Source: Ponticaulis profundi
GTDB lineage: Bacteria; Pseudomonadota; Alphaproteobacteria; Caulobacterales; Hyphomonadaceae
Assembly (NCBI RefSeq): GCF_042659465.1
Contig: NZ_JBHSSW010000005.1
Location: 62,001 to 126,000, forward strand
DNA: 64,000 nt
Direction of reading: 5' to 3'
The number at the start of each line of letters is the position of its first letter. Position 1 is the first letter of the stretch. The position numbers and the translations under genes are program-made. The notes below the pieces were generated by a model. The model did no database searches and had not been told where the DNA came from. It worked only from the letters and a program-made list of their open reading frames with translations. Of the stretch, positions 34,802 to 44,196 are shown in pieces.

Positions 34802-36067
34802 ATGCACCATTTCGAGTATCGCGGCGACGTCCTGTATTGCGAAGATGTCGCCATTCCAGATCTGGCCGAAACCTATGGCACACCTCTTTATGTCTACTCG
34901 ACGGCCACGCTGAAACGCCATTATCGCGTGTTGTCTGAGGCATTTGAAACCCAGTCCTGCCTCATTGCCTATTCTGTGAAGGCCAACAGCAATCTGGCGG
35001 TACTCGCAACGCTGGCGTCCATGGGCGCAGGTGCAGATGTCGTCAGTGGCGGCGAGCTCTATCGCGCACTGAAAGCTGGCATACCGGCCGAAAAAATCGT
35101 CTTTTCCGGCGTGGGCAAAAGCGTGTCCGAACTGAATGCGGCACTCGATGCCGGCATTCACCAGTTCAATGTGGAATCGATCCCGGAACTGCATCGTCTG
35201 TCGCGACTGGCAGAAGCACGCGGCGTGAAAGCACCGATTGCCCTGCGGGTAAATCCACACGTCGCGGCGGGCGGTCATGCCAATATTTCGACCGGTGCCG
35301 CAGAACACAAATTCGGCATTGCCTGGCATGAAGCCAAGGACATCTACAAAGAAGCCATGGACATGCCCGGCATTCAGGTGGCTGGTGTGGACGTGCATAT
35401 CGGCAGCCAGATCACCGACATTGCGCCAATGCGCACCGCGTTCGAGAAAGTGGTCGGCCTGGTGCGCGAATTGCGCGACATGAACATTCCGATTGAACGC
35501 ATCGATCTTGGCGGCGGACTTGGCATCCCGTATCGCGATGGTGATGTTCCGGCATCCCCATCTGACTATGCCGCCATGGTGCGCGACGTTCTTGGCGATC
35601 TGGACGTTCAGGTCATTCTGGAACCCGGACGCATGATCGCGGGCAATGCCGGGATTTTCATCTCCCGCGTCGAATACATCAAAGAACGCGACGGTCGACG
35701 CTTTGCCATTCTGGATGCAGGCATGAACGACCTGATGCGCCCGGCGCTGTATCAGGCTGTCCACGAGATGAAGCCGGTTGTCAAATCAGCCTCCGACTGG
35801 ACACAGACCTACGATCTGGTCGGCCCGATCTGCGAAAGCACGGACCGATTTGCGAAAGACTATGAGACGACGGAACTGCATGAAGGCGACCTCGTTGCCT
35901 TTATGTCAGCCGGTGCTTACGGCGCTGTAATGTCTAACCAGTATAACACCCGGCCAATATGTGCTGAAGTATTGGTAGATGGCGAACAACATGATCTGGT
36001 TCGTCGCGCGCCAACATTTGAAGAAATCGTCTCAAGCGAGCAAATTCCGAAGTGGATAACATCTTAA
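34802..36067 (+). CDS. lysA: Diaminopimelate decarboxylase
   Basis: 421 residues. It makes lysine from meso-diaminopimelate. PLP lysine in YSVKANSN, HIGSQITD, LGGGLGI (phosphate binding), EPGRMI, the catalytic Cys in PICESTDRFA and the C-terminal Tyr region SAGAYGAVMSNQYN. Same fold as the decarboxylase at 6041, but with CEST in place of CDSAD. Its last bases overlap the GTG start of the following TIGR02302 gene by 16 bases. Confidence 0.97.
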   Translation: MHHFEYRGDVLYCEDVAIPDLAETYGTPLYVYSTATLKRHYRVLSEAFETQSCLIAYSVKANSNLAVLATLASMGAGADVVSGGELYRALKAGIPAEKIVFSGVGKSVSELNAALDAGIHQFNVESIPELHRLSRLAEARGVKAPIALRVNPHVAAGGHANISTGAAEHKFGIAWHEAKDIYKEAMDMPGIQVAGVDVHIGSQITDIAPMRTAFEKVVGLVRELRDMNIPIERIDLGGGLGIPYRDGDVPASPSDYAAMVRDVLGDLDVQVILEPGRMIAGNAGIFISRVEYIKERDGRRFAILDAGMNDLMRPALYQAVHEMKPVVKSASDWTQTYDLVGPICESTDRFAKDYETTELHEGDLVAFMSAGAYGAVMSNQYNTRPICAEVLVDGEQHDLVRRAPTFEEIVSSEQIPKWITS

Positions 36068-38709
36068 AGCATCCCGAACTGCGTGCCCGCATCGCACGCA
36101 CAAAGGCCAGACTGTCGCGTCTGGCATGGTTCGATGCTTTTGCCCTTCCCTTTGGTCTGGCGCTCGTCTTTCTGATCCTCGCCGTCATCGGTACGTTCAA
36201 CGCATTGCCAATGGCGCCGCGAGCGATCGTGCTTTATGGGCTGTTTGCCGCCTTTATCGGCTTGCTTGTTTTTGGCTGGCAGAGGCTGAAATTACCAGGC
36301 GACAAGGCCGCAAAGACCGCACTGGACGAAACACACCCTCAGCGTCCGCTTTCCGGACTTGAGGATTATCCTGCGCAGACCAATGCTGAGACACGTGCGA
36401 TCTGGAAAGCGCACCGCCAGTCTCTGGCGCAACAAGCACTTCAGCTCAAATCTCCCGGCTTTCGAAAGGCCTGGAAGCGACGCGACCCTCTGGCGCTGCG
36501 CTTTGTGGTGCCCGTGATTTTTCTCGCTCTGCTTGGCCTAAATTTCACAAAAGCCCCCTCCCGGTTTGCAACGGCTTTCTCCCCGGATATCGGCGCTGTC
36601 TTCGGCGCTCAGAATCTCGATATTTCGGCCTGGCTCACACCGCCGGAATACACAGGTGAGGCCCCCGTTTTCCTGACATCGAGCACACAGGGCGCGAATG
36701 TTCCGGCCGGGTCGACGCTCACCTTCCGCGTACACGGCCCGGCAACCCCGGAACTGAAACGTCGCGCTACGTCTGAGCAGAATCTCCAGGGACCGAAATC
36801 GCTCAAACTCAAACGCCAGAAAGATGGCTCTTTCGAAGTCAGCCTGCCCGTCACCGCGCCGCAAACCATTGCGCTGCATTTCTGGGGCAAGCGCGCCGAG
36901 TGGGACATACAGACCGCTGCAGATCAGGTGCCGACTATCCAGTTTGCCAGCGATCCGTCACCGACCAGTGATGACAAGATGACCTTCGACTGGAGCGCGG
37001 AAGACGATTACGGCCTTGCGAGCGTCGAGCTGCGGATTCAGCCGCATGAAGACTCTGGCGTTTCAACCGACGCCTCAGATACTTTGCCACTGGAATTGCC
37101 GGTTGCGTTTGCCCGTTCAGCCGACGAAACGGCAAGCCTCGATCTGACGCGTCACAAATGGGCAGGTCTGCCGGTTCACCTCACCCTGATTGCCACCGAT
37201 TCCGCAGGTCAGTCTCAGGAAAGCGAAACGCTTCCATTCATTCTGCCTGAAAAACTGTTTCTGGAGCCTCTGGCGAAGTCCAGCCAGGAAGTCCGTCTGA
37301 CCGTGTTGCGTGAAGAAGAGGGCTATATCAGTGCCGCGTCTGCGGATGCGACCACCTCCCCGTCTGACATCAATGGCTTTGGTGACAGGCTCGAGAACGC
37401 ACCAGAGGGCTACCAGCAGGCTGCCCTGATGCTGGACGCGGTCACCTATCGTCCGGACATCTTCATTGATGACTATGCCATCTATATGGGCCTGCGTCGG
37501 TCTTTCGACATGCTGAAATTCGCGCGCGCCAAAGATGATGTTGAGCCAATCGATGATCTGCTTTGGTCGATCGCCCTTCGGGCTGAGTTTGGCACTCTGG
37601 CCGATGCCGCACGACGTCTCGAAGCAGCTCGCCGCGCTCTTGAACGCGCGCTGCGTGACGGCGCGAGCGAAGAAGAAATACAGCGCCTGATGCAGGCCTT
37701 CCGTGATGCTGCCGAAGAGTATATCGCCGCGCGCATGGCCGAAGCGCTGATGAATGGCGACCAGAGCGGCAGCGGTGGTGGTGGCGAAATGCCGGACACC
37801 ATGCTGCAGGGTCAGGACCTTGAGGATATGCTGGCTGCGCTTCAGGATCTCACGGAAACCGGTGCAACAGATGCTGCCCGCCAATTGCTGGATGATGTGG
37901 CGAACCTTCTGAACAATCTGCAATTCACGCAGGGTCAGAACGGCGATGGAGGCATGCCCGGCCAAGAAGGACAGGAAGGCGACGAAGACGCCAGTCCGGA
38001 AGAAAAAGCACTTCAGGGCGCTCTGGACCGACTGGCTGAAATCCTCGAAGAACAACGCCGCCTGAATGACGACACGATGCAGGAGCGCTTTGGGTCGGGG
38101 GAGTCAGAAGATGGCATTCCACGCCTGTTTGATGACCCCAATTCCAACAATATCTTCGGCGACGAAAACAGCGAACAAGACCGCGGCCCAGTACCTGGAG
38201 AGCCGGGCGAAGATGGTGAGGAAACGGACAGCCGCTCCCTTGCTGAGCGCCAGAGTGATCTGCGCGATCAGCTTGAGGCCTTCATCGAAAATGGTGACGA
38301 GAATGGAGAAGGCATGGCGGCGCTCTCCGACGAACAGCTGGAAGATGCTGAACGGGCTCTGCGCCGCGCCGAACGTGCCCTGCAACAGGGCGATCTCGAT
38401 GCCGCACAATGGAATCAGGACCGAGCGGTTCAGTCCATGCGCGATGCCGCTGGCGGTCTGGCCGAAGAACTGGACGAGCGCCGCAGCGCCCGCCGTGGCG
38501 AGAATGGTGAGGACACCATCAATGAGAGCGATCCGCTCGGCAGAACAGCTGGCGGCGCGCGCCCGAATGGTGACGATGAAGAAACCATCCCGGATGAGAT
38601 TGATCGCCAGCGCGCGCGCGACATTCTCGACGATTTACGCCGCCGTCTTAATGAATCCGACAGTGAAGAAGAACGCGAATATCTGCGTCGTCTGCTTGAT
38701 CGCTTCTAG
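36052..38709 (+). CDS. TIGR02302 (DUF4175) family membrane protein
   Basis: 885 residues, GTG start at 36052. Two helices form an N-terminal hairpin (about 30-50 and 55-75) and a third follows near 155. The middle (about 190-400) is a beta-rich periplasmic-type region; the C-terminal half (about 480-885) is very Gln/Glu/Asp/Arg-rich, with coiled-coil and low-complexity segments (GGGGEMPDTM, DGEETDSRS). This matches TIGR02302, a family nearly confined to alphaproteobacteria and regularly placed after lysA. No biochemical function is established; an envelope role is likely from topology. Confidence 0.9.
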   Translation: MDNILKHPELRARIARTKARLSRLAWFDAFALPFGLALVFLILAVIGTFNALPMAPRAIVLYGLFAAFIGLLVFGWQRLKLPGDKAAKTALDETHPQRPLSGLEDYPAQTNAETRAIWKAHRQSLAQQALQLKSPGFRKAWKRRDPLALRFVVPVIFLALLGLNFTKAPSRFATAFSPDIGAVFGAQNLDISAWLTPPEYTGEAPVFLTSSTQGANVPAGSTLTFRVHGPATPELKRRATSEQNLQGPKSLKLKRQKDGSFEVSLPVTAPQTIALHFWGKRAEWDIQTAADQVPTIQFASDPSPTSDDKMTFDWSAEDDYGLASVELRIQPHEDSGVSTDASDTLPLELPVAFARSADETASLDLTRHKWAGLPVHLTLIATDSAGQSQESETLPFILPEKLFLEPLAKSSQEVRLTVLREEEGYISAASADATTSPSDINGFGDRLENAPEGYQQAALMLDAVTYRPDIFIDDYAIYMGLRRSFDMLKFARAKDDVEPIDDLLWSIALRAEFGTLADAARRLEAARRALERALRDGASEEEIQRLMQAFRDAAEEYIAARMAEALMNGDQSGSGGGGEMPDTMLQGQDLEDMLAALQDLTETGATDAARQLLDDVANLLNNLQFTQGQNGDGGMPGQEGQEGDEDASPEEKALQGALDRLAEILEEQRRLNDDTMQERFGSGESEDGIPRLFDDPNSNNIFGDENSEQDRGPVPGEPGEDGEETDSRSLAERQSDLRDQLEAFIENGDENGEGMAALSDEQLEDAERALRRAERALQQGDLDAAQWNQDRAVQSMRDAAGGLAEELDERRSARRGENGEDTINESDPLGRTAGGARPNGDDEETIPDEIDRQRARDILDDLRRRLNESDSEEEREYLRRLLDRF

Positions 38710-38718
38710 AGGCTGAGC

Positions 38719-39243
38719 TCAGGTTTTAACGGCACCGAGATAAGGCAGACCGCGATACAGACCCGCATCATCCATGCCATAGCCGACCAGAAAGCGATCA
38801 GGCGCGTCATACGCCCAGCTGTCTGCACCATACAGCGGCGCGTTCGGCTTGCGGGCAAGGACACAGGTGATCACTTCGCGCGCGCCTTTGGTCAGCAGAT
38901 GCTGGCGCGCAAACTGAAGGGTTCGGCCTGTGTCAAACACATCATCAATCAGCAGGACGCCGCGCCCGCTGACGGAACGTGAGAGATCCGCACGCACCAC
39001 AACGCGGCCCGTGCTTTCGCGCTGGTCGCGATAACTCTCAAGCCAGATCGCATCCATCATGGGGTGCACGCCCTCATCTGCGAGGTGACGCATCAGGTCT
39101 GTCGTGAAGGGCGTTGCGCCCAGCAAAATGGTAACCGCCGTCCAATCGCCCGTCATTTGCGGCGCGAGTTCCTTAGCCAGCGCTTTTACACGCGATTGCA
39201 CTTCCTGCTCATCAAGCAGGACGTCAAATTCAGGAGTGCTCAT
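38719..39243 (-). CDS. Phosphoribosyltransferase, hypoxanthine type
   Basis: 174 residues. Type I PRTase fold with the PRPP motif VLLIDDVFDTGRTL (about 95-108), the flexible-loop region and C-terminal FLVGYGMDDAGLYRGLPYLG, which is the purine-base contact segment of hypoxanthine(-guanine) phosphoribosyltransferases. Purine salvage is the likely role. It follows the zinc-ribbon gene with a 12-base gap and is probably co-transcribed. Confidence 0.9.
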   Translation of the reverse strand: MSTPEFDVLLDEQEVQSRVKALAKELAPQMTGDWTAVTILLGATPFTTDLMRHLADEGVHPMMDAIWLESYRDQRESTGRVVVRADLSRSVSGRGVLLIDDVFDTGRTLQFARQHLLTKGAREVITCVLARKPNAPLYGADSWAYDAPDRFLVGYGMDDAGLYRGLPYLGAVKT

Positions 39244-39255
39244 CGGATTTCCGTA

Positions 39256-40188
39256 TCAGTGATCTTCCGGATGAGTATCGTCTGTTCCGTGAGAGTCGTC
39301 CACCTCATGTGGATCATCTGTCGCATGCGGATCGCTCGCGGGCGGGTGTTCCTCGTCCGGGCCATGTGCGTCGTCAGACCCATGATCATCGATTGGCGCA
39401 TGATCGTCTGCGGGACCATGGCCATCATCACTTCCGTGATCGTCGGCAGGATGATGATCAACGCCGTCAACGGAAGGCTCAACAAGCCGAGCGCCGATCT
39501 CGTCTGCCTGAACGAATGACATGGCCAGATCAAAGGCTTCCAGAGGCGGGCTATCGAGCGTCGTTTCGAAATGGCCCTCCTCGCCCGCTGGCAGGATATC
39601 CATATCGAGTGAGATCAGGACGCTGTCGACGGTGGCTCCGTGATCATCGCGCAGCTCGACCTTGATCACCGGAACACGTTGATCCCGATTGGTGATGTTA
39701 TCGACCGTGCCGGCAATGCTGAGCACGGGCATTGTGCCATCGAATGTGCGCTCGGCGGAGACCGGCCCGAACTCCAGGCCGAATCGATTGGTGTCGAGCC
39801 CCGCCATGGCATAAGCCGAAGACGCCTTGGGCCAGAGCTTGACCACCATATCGCGCTGCATGACAGCGAAGGCCCCAAAGGCAAGAAACAGAACCGCTGA
39901 CATGCCCCATGCAGACAAGGCTGCGAACTTCGCGCCGTTTGCCTTTCGGGCGAATTCCTTTTCGCGAATGGCCTGATGCGGCTGAAGAGAGGTTTTTGTC
40001 GCCTGACGCACACGCTCGACCTTCTCGCGAGAGAGGTCGGACGCGTTAAAGCGCTCCTCGAGCGACAACTCAGGCCGCGCAAACCATGCGTGCCCACAAG
40101 CTGCGCATCTGACAGTCCGCCCGTTTTCCCCGATGGCCTTGTCATCGGCAAAATATTGTGCGGAACAGGATGGACATGAGAGGATCAC
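39256..40188 (-). CDS. Zinc-ribbon protein with membrane helix and His/Asp-rich tail
   Basis: 310 residues from GTG 40188, with GGAG upstream; a GTG at 40203 would add five residues. N-terminal CPSC...CAAC zinc ribbon (MJ0042 type: MILSCPSCSAQYF, VRCAACGHAWF), a basic linker, a transmembrane helix (about 100-120), then a beta domain with SIAGTVDNIT as in DUF3426. The C-terminal ~70 residues are almost only Asp, His, Gly and Pro with 13 histidines (repeats such as DDHGSDD). Such a tail suggests Zn, Ni or Cu binding in the periplasm. Zinc-ribbon plus DUF3426 proteins are common in alphaproteobacteria; the tail is not. Confidence 0.85.
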   Translation of the reverse strand: MILSCPSCSAQYFADDKAIGENGRTVRCAACGHAWFARPELSLEERFNASDLSREKVERVRQATKTSLQPHQAIREKEFARKANGAKFAALSAWGMSAVLFLAFGAFAVMQRDMVVKLWPKASSAYAMAGLDTNRFGLEFGPVSAERTFDGTMPVLSIAGTVDNITNRDQRVPVIKVELRDDHGATVDSVLISLDMDILPAGEEGHFETTLDSPPLEAFDLAMSFVQADEIGARLVEPSVDGVDHHPADDHGSDDGHGPADDHAPIDDHGSDDAHGPDEEHPPASDPHATDDPHEVDDSHGTDDTHPEDH

Positions 40189-40270
40189 TGAAGTCTTCTC
40201 CACCTAACGAGACGAGTATGCTTCGTCCCATGATTCGCACAAAGACAGTCCTGAAGACTGAAATTCTGAA

Positions 40271-41002
40271 ATGATCACCGAGACGTCCTTTCTGCCCGAT
40301 GAACCAACCATCCGCATGGATGGTGTTAACCATGGTTACTTACAAGGCGACCATGTGTTAGGTGACATTAACATGGCGTTAAGACCCGGCTCCTTTCACT
40401 TTCTGACGGGACCCTCCGGATCTGGCAAAACCACCCTCCTCCAGCTGATGTATCTGGCGCAGACACCGCGCACGGGGCGCGTCTGGCTGTTCGGCGTGGA
40501 CACCTCGCGCGCGGAACGGAAAGTCCTGACCAATCTACGCCGCAGAATTGGCGTTGTTTATCAGGACTTTAGACTGCTTGATCACCTGACAGCCTATGAG
40601 AATGCGGCACTGCCGTTACGCGTCATTGGCCGAAATGAGCGCGAATATCGTGACGATGTGATGGAGCTTCTGCACTGGGTCGGACTGGGAGAGCGGATCA
40701 ATGCCAAGCCGACCACGCTCTCGGGCGGCGAGCAGCAACGTGTTGCCATCGCACGCGCACTTGTTAACAAACCCGACCTTCTGATCGCCGATGAGCCGAC
40801 CGGCAATGTCGACCCGGAAATGGGCGAGCGACTGATTCGTCTGATCCTGGAGCTGAACAAACGTCTCTCCACCACAGTGTTTATCGCCACACACGACCTG
40901 ACGCTGGTCAAGCGGCTTGGCGCGCCGGTGTTGCGACTGGAAAACGGCTTGCTGATGAAGGGCTCATCAACAGGTTCTGCATATGGTGGCGAAGATGAGT
41001 GA
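40271..41002 (+). CDS. ftsE: Cell division ATP-binding protein FtsE
   Basis: 243 residues. ABC ATPase with Walker A GPSGSGKTTLL, Q-loop VYQDFRLL, signature LSGGEQQRVAIARAL and Walker B LLIADEPTGNVD, closely FtsE-like. It powers FtsX to activate periplasmic peptidoglycan hydrolases during division. It overlaps the ftsX start. Confidence 0.95.
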   Translation: MITETSFLPDEPTIRMDGVNHGYLQGDHVLGDINMALRPGSFHFLTGPSGSGKTTLLQLMYLAQTPRTGRVWLFGVDTSRAERKVLTNLRRRIGVVYQDFRLLDHLTAYENAALPLRVIGRNEREYRDDVMELLHWVGLGERINAKPTTLSGGEQQRVAIARALVNKPDLLIADEPTGNVDPEMGERLIRLILELNKRLSTTVFIATHDLTLVKRLGAPVLRLENGLLMKGSSTGSAYGGEDE

Positions 41003-41867
41003 CGGGCGCCGCACACCCTTATTGCCCCAGGAAGACGCCCGCGAAGCGGCGCTCTTTTTTGTGGTCGCCGCGCTGTGCTTTCTGGCGGCCCTGACGGCGC
41101 TGGCAACAAGTGCAGCCTATGGCGCAGCCAAGAGCTGGGCCGGACAGGTTCAGGGGGAAGTCAATGTCCGCCTGATTGATGGCGGTGATGTTGAAGCCTC
41201 AGAACTCGCCGCCGCGCTGCAGGATCTCGACGACATCTACACCGCGACGCCAGAACTCCGCTCAGACACCGAAGCTCTGCTTGGCCCATGGCTGGGCGAT
41301 GATCTGCCCGAAGACCTGCCCGTACCAACCTACATCATTGTTCAGTCCAATCCGGATGCGGTGAATATCCGCCAACAGATTGAGGCAAAGGCTGATGAGC
41401 TGGGCTACCCGGTAAAGGTCGAGATCTTTGCGCAATGGGCTCAGGACGTCGAACGCAGCCTCGGGGTTCTGCGTATCGCGGGTCTTGTCGCCCTTGGCCT
41501 TCTGGTGACCATCGTGGTGTCCGTGATCGCGTTCGCGACACATGCGGCGCTGCTGGCACGGCGTGATGTTGTCGGCGTCCTTCATACATGTGGCGCGAGC
41601 GATCGGTTCATTTCCCGCCTGTTCGAATTTCGTTTCTTTGGGCTCGGCCTGAAAGCCGGCGCTCTTGGCGCTGCCTTTGCGCTGCTCGGCGCGCTGTTAT
41701 TGTTCTTCGCCGCCAGACAATCGGGAGACCGCAGCTGGCTTCTGCCGCAAATGTCACCGGATCTGGGTACTTTTGTGATCCTTGTCGTGACACCAATTGT
41801 CTCCGCGCTCGTTTCTATGTTTGCTGCCCGCGTAACGGTTACGAGGGCGCTTGCGGAGTTAGGCTAA
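40995..41867 (+). CDS. ftsX: Cell division protein FtsX
   Basis: About 290 residues from ATG 40995 (ATG 40983 is in frame, 12 bases upstream); it overlaps the ftsE stop by 8 bases. First helix (about 20-45), then a periplasmic loop of about 110 residues, then three helices, the FtsX/MacB four-helix topology. It transmits ATP-driven movement of FtsE to cell-wall hydrolases. The ydcF-like gene starts one base after its stop. Confidence 0.92.
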   Translation: MSDGRRTPLLPQEDAREAALFFVVAALCFLAALTALATSAAYGAAKSWAGQVQGEVNVRLIDGGDVEASELAAALQDLDDIYTATPELRSDTEALLGPWLGDDLPEDLPVPTYIIVQSNPDAVNIRQQIEAKADELGYPVKVEIFAQWAQDVERSLGVLRIAGLVALGLLVTIVVSVIAFATHAALLARRDVVGVLHTCGASDRFISRLFEFRFFGLGLKAGALGAAFALLGALLLFFAARQSGDRSWLLPQMSPDLGTFVILVVTPIVSALVSMFAARVTVTRALAELG

Positions 41868-41868
41868 C

Positions 41869-42453
41869 ATGGTGTTTCGGCGGAAACGCTACGCATTGAT
41901 CCTTGGCGTGATCCTCGCGGCCCTTGTGGCCTCAGCCGATTTCTATCGCTGGGTTCACGAGGTTGCATCGCTTGAAAAGCCTGAAAACCCGCAGGCAGAG
42001 GGCATTGTTGCCCTGACCGGCGGGTCTGGCCGACGCATTGAAGCAGCAATCAGATTGCTCGAAGCGGGCGCAGGGGAAAGGCTGCTGGTGAGCGGCGTCC
42101 ATAAAAGCGTCAGCACAACGGCCCTGATCGAAACCGGCGGCGGAAATGAGGACCTTTACGCCTGCTGTATCGATATTGGCCGGATTGCCTCATCGACCGA
42201 AAGCAATGCCGTGGAAACAGCCCGATGGGTGGAAGAACACGGCTATAAGCACCTGATCCTTGTGACATCGGACTATCACATGCCACGGGCCCGGCTGTGG
42301 TTTCGTCGCTATGTACCTGATGTCGAAATTACGCCATATCCAATGCAGTCCCGGATCGAGCCGAGGACATGGTGGAAATCCTGGACAAGCTTTCGCGGTC
42401 TTGCCACGGAATGGACCAAATACCGTGTGACAGCTCTCTTACTGGCATTTTGA
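41869..42453 (+). CDS. YdcF/DUF218-family protein
   Basis: 194 residues with an N-terminal signal or anchor (about 8-25). DUF218 marks: GIVALTGGSGRRIEAAIRLL, ASSTESNAVETARW and LVTSDYHMPRARLWF. Family members such as SanA and ElyC affect envelope or undecaprenyl-phosphate metabolism. It lies directly between ftsX and plsC. Confidence 0.88.
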   Translation: MVFRRKRYALILGVILAALVASADFYRWVHEVASLEKPENPQAEGIVALTGGSGRRIEAAIRLLEAGAGERLLVSGVHKSVSTTALIETGGGNEDLYACCIDIGRIASSTESNAVETARWVEEHGYKHLILVTSDYHMPRARLWFRRYVPDVEITPYPMQSRIEPRTWWKSWTSFRGLATEWTKYRVTALLLAF

Positions 42454-42454
42454 T

Positions 42455-43198
42455 ATGAACTTTCTGACGTCTCTTCTTTTTGTCATCTGGCTCTATGGCT
42501 CGATGGTTGTGCTCGGCATTCTCTGGCTGCCATCACTTCTTATGCCGCGTTCTGCGGTTATGCTGGGAATCCGTACATGGGCACGCGCTGCCCGTTGGGG
42601 CATGAAAGTGTTCTGCGGCGCCAGTACAGAGATACGCGGCCGCGAGAACCTGCCGGATGGGCCCGCACTGATTGCACCAAAGCACCAGTCCACCATGGAC
42701 GTTCTGATGGCTTTCCTGTTTCTCGATGACCCGTGTTTCGTCCTCAAGAAAGAGCTGATGTATTATCCGATCTTCGGCATGTATGCGGCCAAGGCGGGCA
42801 TGATCGCGATTGACCGTCAGGGGTCGACCAAGACGCTGAAAGACATGGCGGCAAAGGGCAAGAAAGCGCTCGCAGACGGACGCAGCCTGCTGATCTTCCC
42901 GGAAGGCACGCGCCTGCCTCCCGGCGCTGAGCCAGACTATAAGCCAGGCATTGCATTGCTCTATAAAGAGCTGGGTGTGCCATGCGTCCCGATTGCCCTC
43001 AACACAGGCTATTGCTGGCCAGCGAGGGGCATTACCCGTCACCCCGGAGAGATGGTGATTGAGATTCTCCCGTCGATCGAACCGGGCCTCCAGCGCAAGG
43101 CATTCATGAAAACGCTGACTGAGCAGCTTGAAAGCGGTACATCGAAGCTGCTCGAAGAAGGCCAGCGCGCGCAGGCGGCTATCGGGGTAAGCGCATGA
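42455..43198 (+). CDS. plsC: 1-acyl-sn-glycerol-3-phosphate acyltransferase
   Basis: 247 residues. It acylates lysophosphatidic acid at the membrane. N-terminal membrane helix, catalytic box KHQSTMDVL (HxxxxD) near residue 75 and FPEGTR near 150, typical of PlsC. It begins two bases after the DUF218 gene stop and overlaps the DUF2125 gene by 4 bases (ATGA). Confidence 0.93.
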   Translation: MNFLTSLLFVIWLYGSMVVLGILWLPSLLMPRSAVMLGIRTWARAARWGMKVFCGASTEIRGRENLPDGPALIAPKHQSTMDVLMAFLFLDDPCFVLKKELMYYPIFGMYAAKAGMIAIDRQGSTKTLKDMAAKGKKALADGRSLLIFPEGTRLPPGAEPDYKPGIALLYKELGVPCVPIALNTGYCWPARGITRHPGEMVIEILPSIEPGLQRKAFMKTLTEQLESGTSKLLEEGQRAQAAIGVSA

Positions 43199-44181
43199 GC
43201 AAAAAGAAAAAGGGCCTTGGCCTGCCGGTATGGCTCGGCCTGCTCGTTATTCTCGTGATTGGCGGATATTCCGGTTACTGGTTCTGGATGTCCGGTGAAA
43301 TTCGCAAAGGCGCGCTCGACTGGATCGAAGACCAGCGCAAAGCCGGCGTCGACATCACCTACGACAATATGGAAATTTCCGGATTTCCCTATCGCTTTGA
43401 ACTGAAACTCGAGGCGCCCGTCGCTGTTTCGTCCGCAGATGGATGGCGCTTGGAGTCAGAACGCGTCCAACTCGCCGCGCAGAGCTATAATCTCTATCAT
43501 GTCATCGCTCAGATGCCCGGCAAAAGCGACATCACGCTCGCCGATGGGCGCCAGTTCTCACTGGTTCCGGCAGAAAAATCTGCACTCAGCGTCCGCTATG
43601 ATAGTGAGACCGTGCGTGACCTGCGGATTGAGCTACCGTCCCTGACGATCGCCGAGAACAATATGCGCGTGCTGGAACTCAATAACCTGATGTTCGGCAT
43701 ACGCCCGATGCCTGATGCGCCAACATCTGGCCAACTCGCCTTTTCTATCGATGACTTCACGCTCGAGCGCGCGCCGGATGATCTGACCTGGCTTGGACCA
43801 GACGGCGAAGAGCTGGTGATCTGGATTGAAATCGAGAACCTCTATCCGCTCCTGACGGAAGACCTGAGTTTCACAGAATGGCGGATTGACGAAAATCAGA
43901 TCCATCTGCGTCGCGGAGAAGTAAATTGGGGGCAGCTTGATCTCGCCGCGCGGGCCAGCATTAAACTCAGCCGGGACAATCAACCCAATGGCACGATCGG
44001 CATTCATCTGGAGAATGTAGATGCGTTGCGCGAACAGCTTGAAGCCGCCGGAAGATTGGATCAGGAGACGAACCAGCTGATCGGAACAATCGGCTTGATG
44101 AGCCGCAATAATAACTTTGCGACAGTCGAGCTGCGAGATCGCGGTATCTATCTGCTCGGGAACAAGCTGGGCGAATACTAA
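43195..44181 (+). CDS. DUF2125 family protein
   Basis: 328 residues with an N-terminal transmembrane helix (about 10-30) and a long beta-rich extracytoplasmic part. Family marks are DITYDNMEISGFPYRFEL, as in DUF2125, common after plsC or near tyrC in alphaproteobacteria. No known function; the fold may resemble the AsmA-like/TULIP lipid-handling repeats by pattern, but I cannot confirm that. Co-transcribed from ftsE onward. Confidence 0.85.
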   Translation: MSKKKKGLGLPVWLGLLVILVIGGYSGYWFWMSGEIRKGALDWIEDQRKAGVDITYDNMEISGFPYRFELKLEAPVAVSSADGWRLESERVQLAAQSYNLYHVIAQMPGKSDITLADGRQFSLVPAEKSALSVRYDSETVRDLRIELPSLTIAENNMRVLELNNLMFGIRPMPDAPTSGQLAFSIDDFTLERAPDDLTWLGPDGEELVIWIEIENLYPLLTEDLSFTEWRIDENQIHLRRGEVNWGQLDLAARASIKLSRDNQPNGTIGIHLENVDALREQLEAAGRLDQETNQLIGTIGLMSRNNNFATVELRDRGIYLLGNKLGEY

Positions 44182-44196
44182 ACCGCCCGGCAGATC

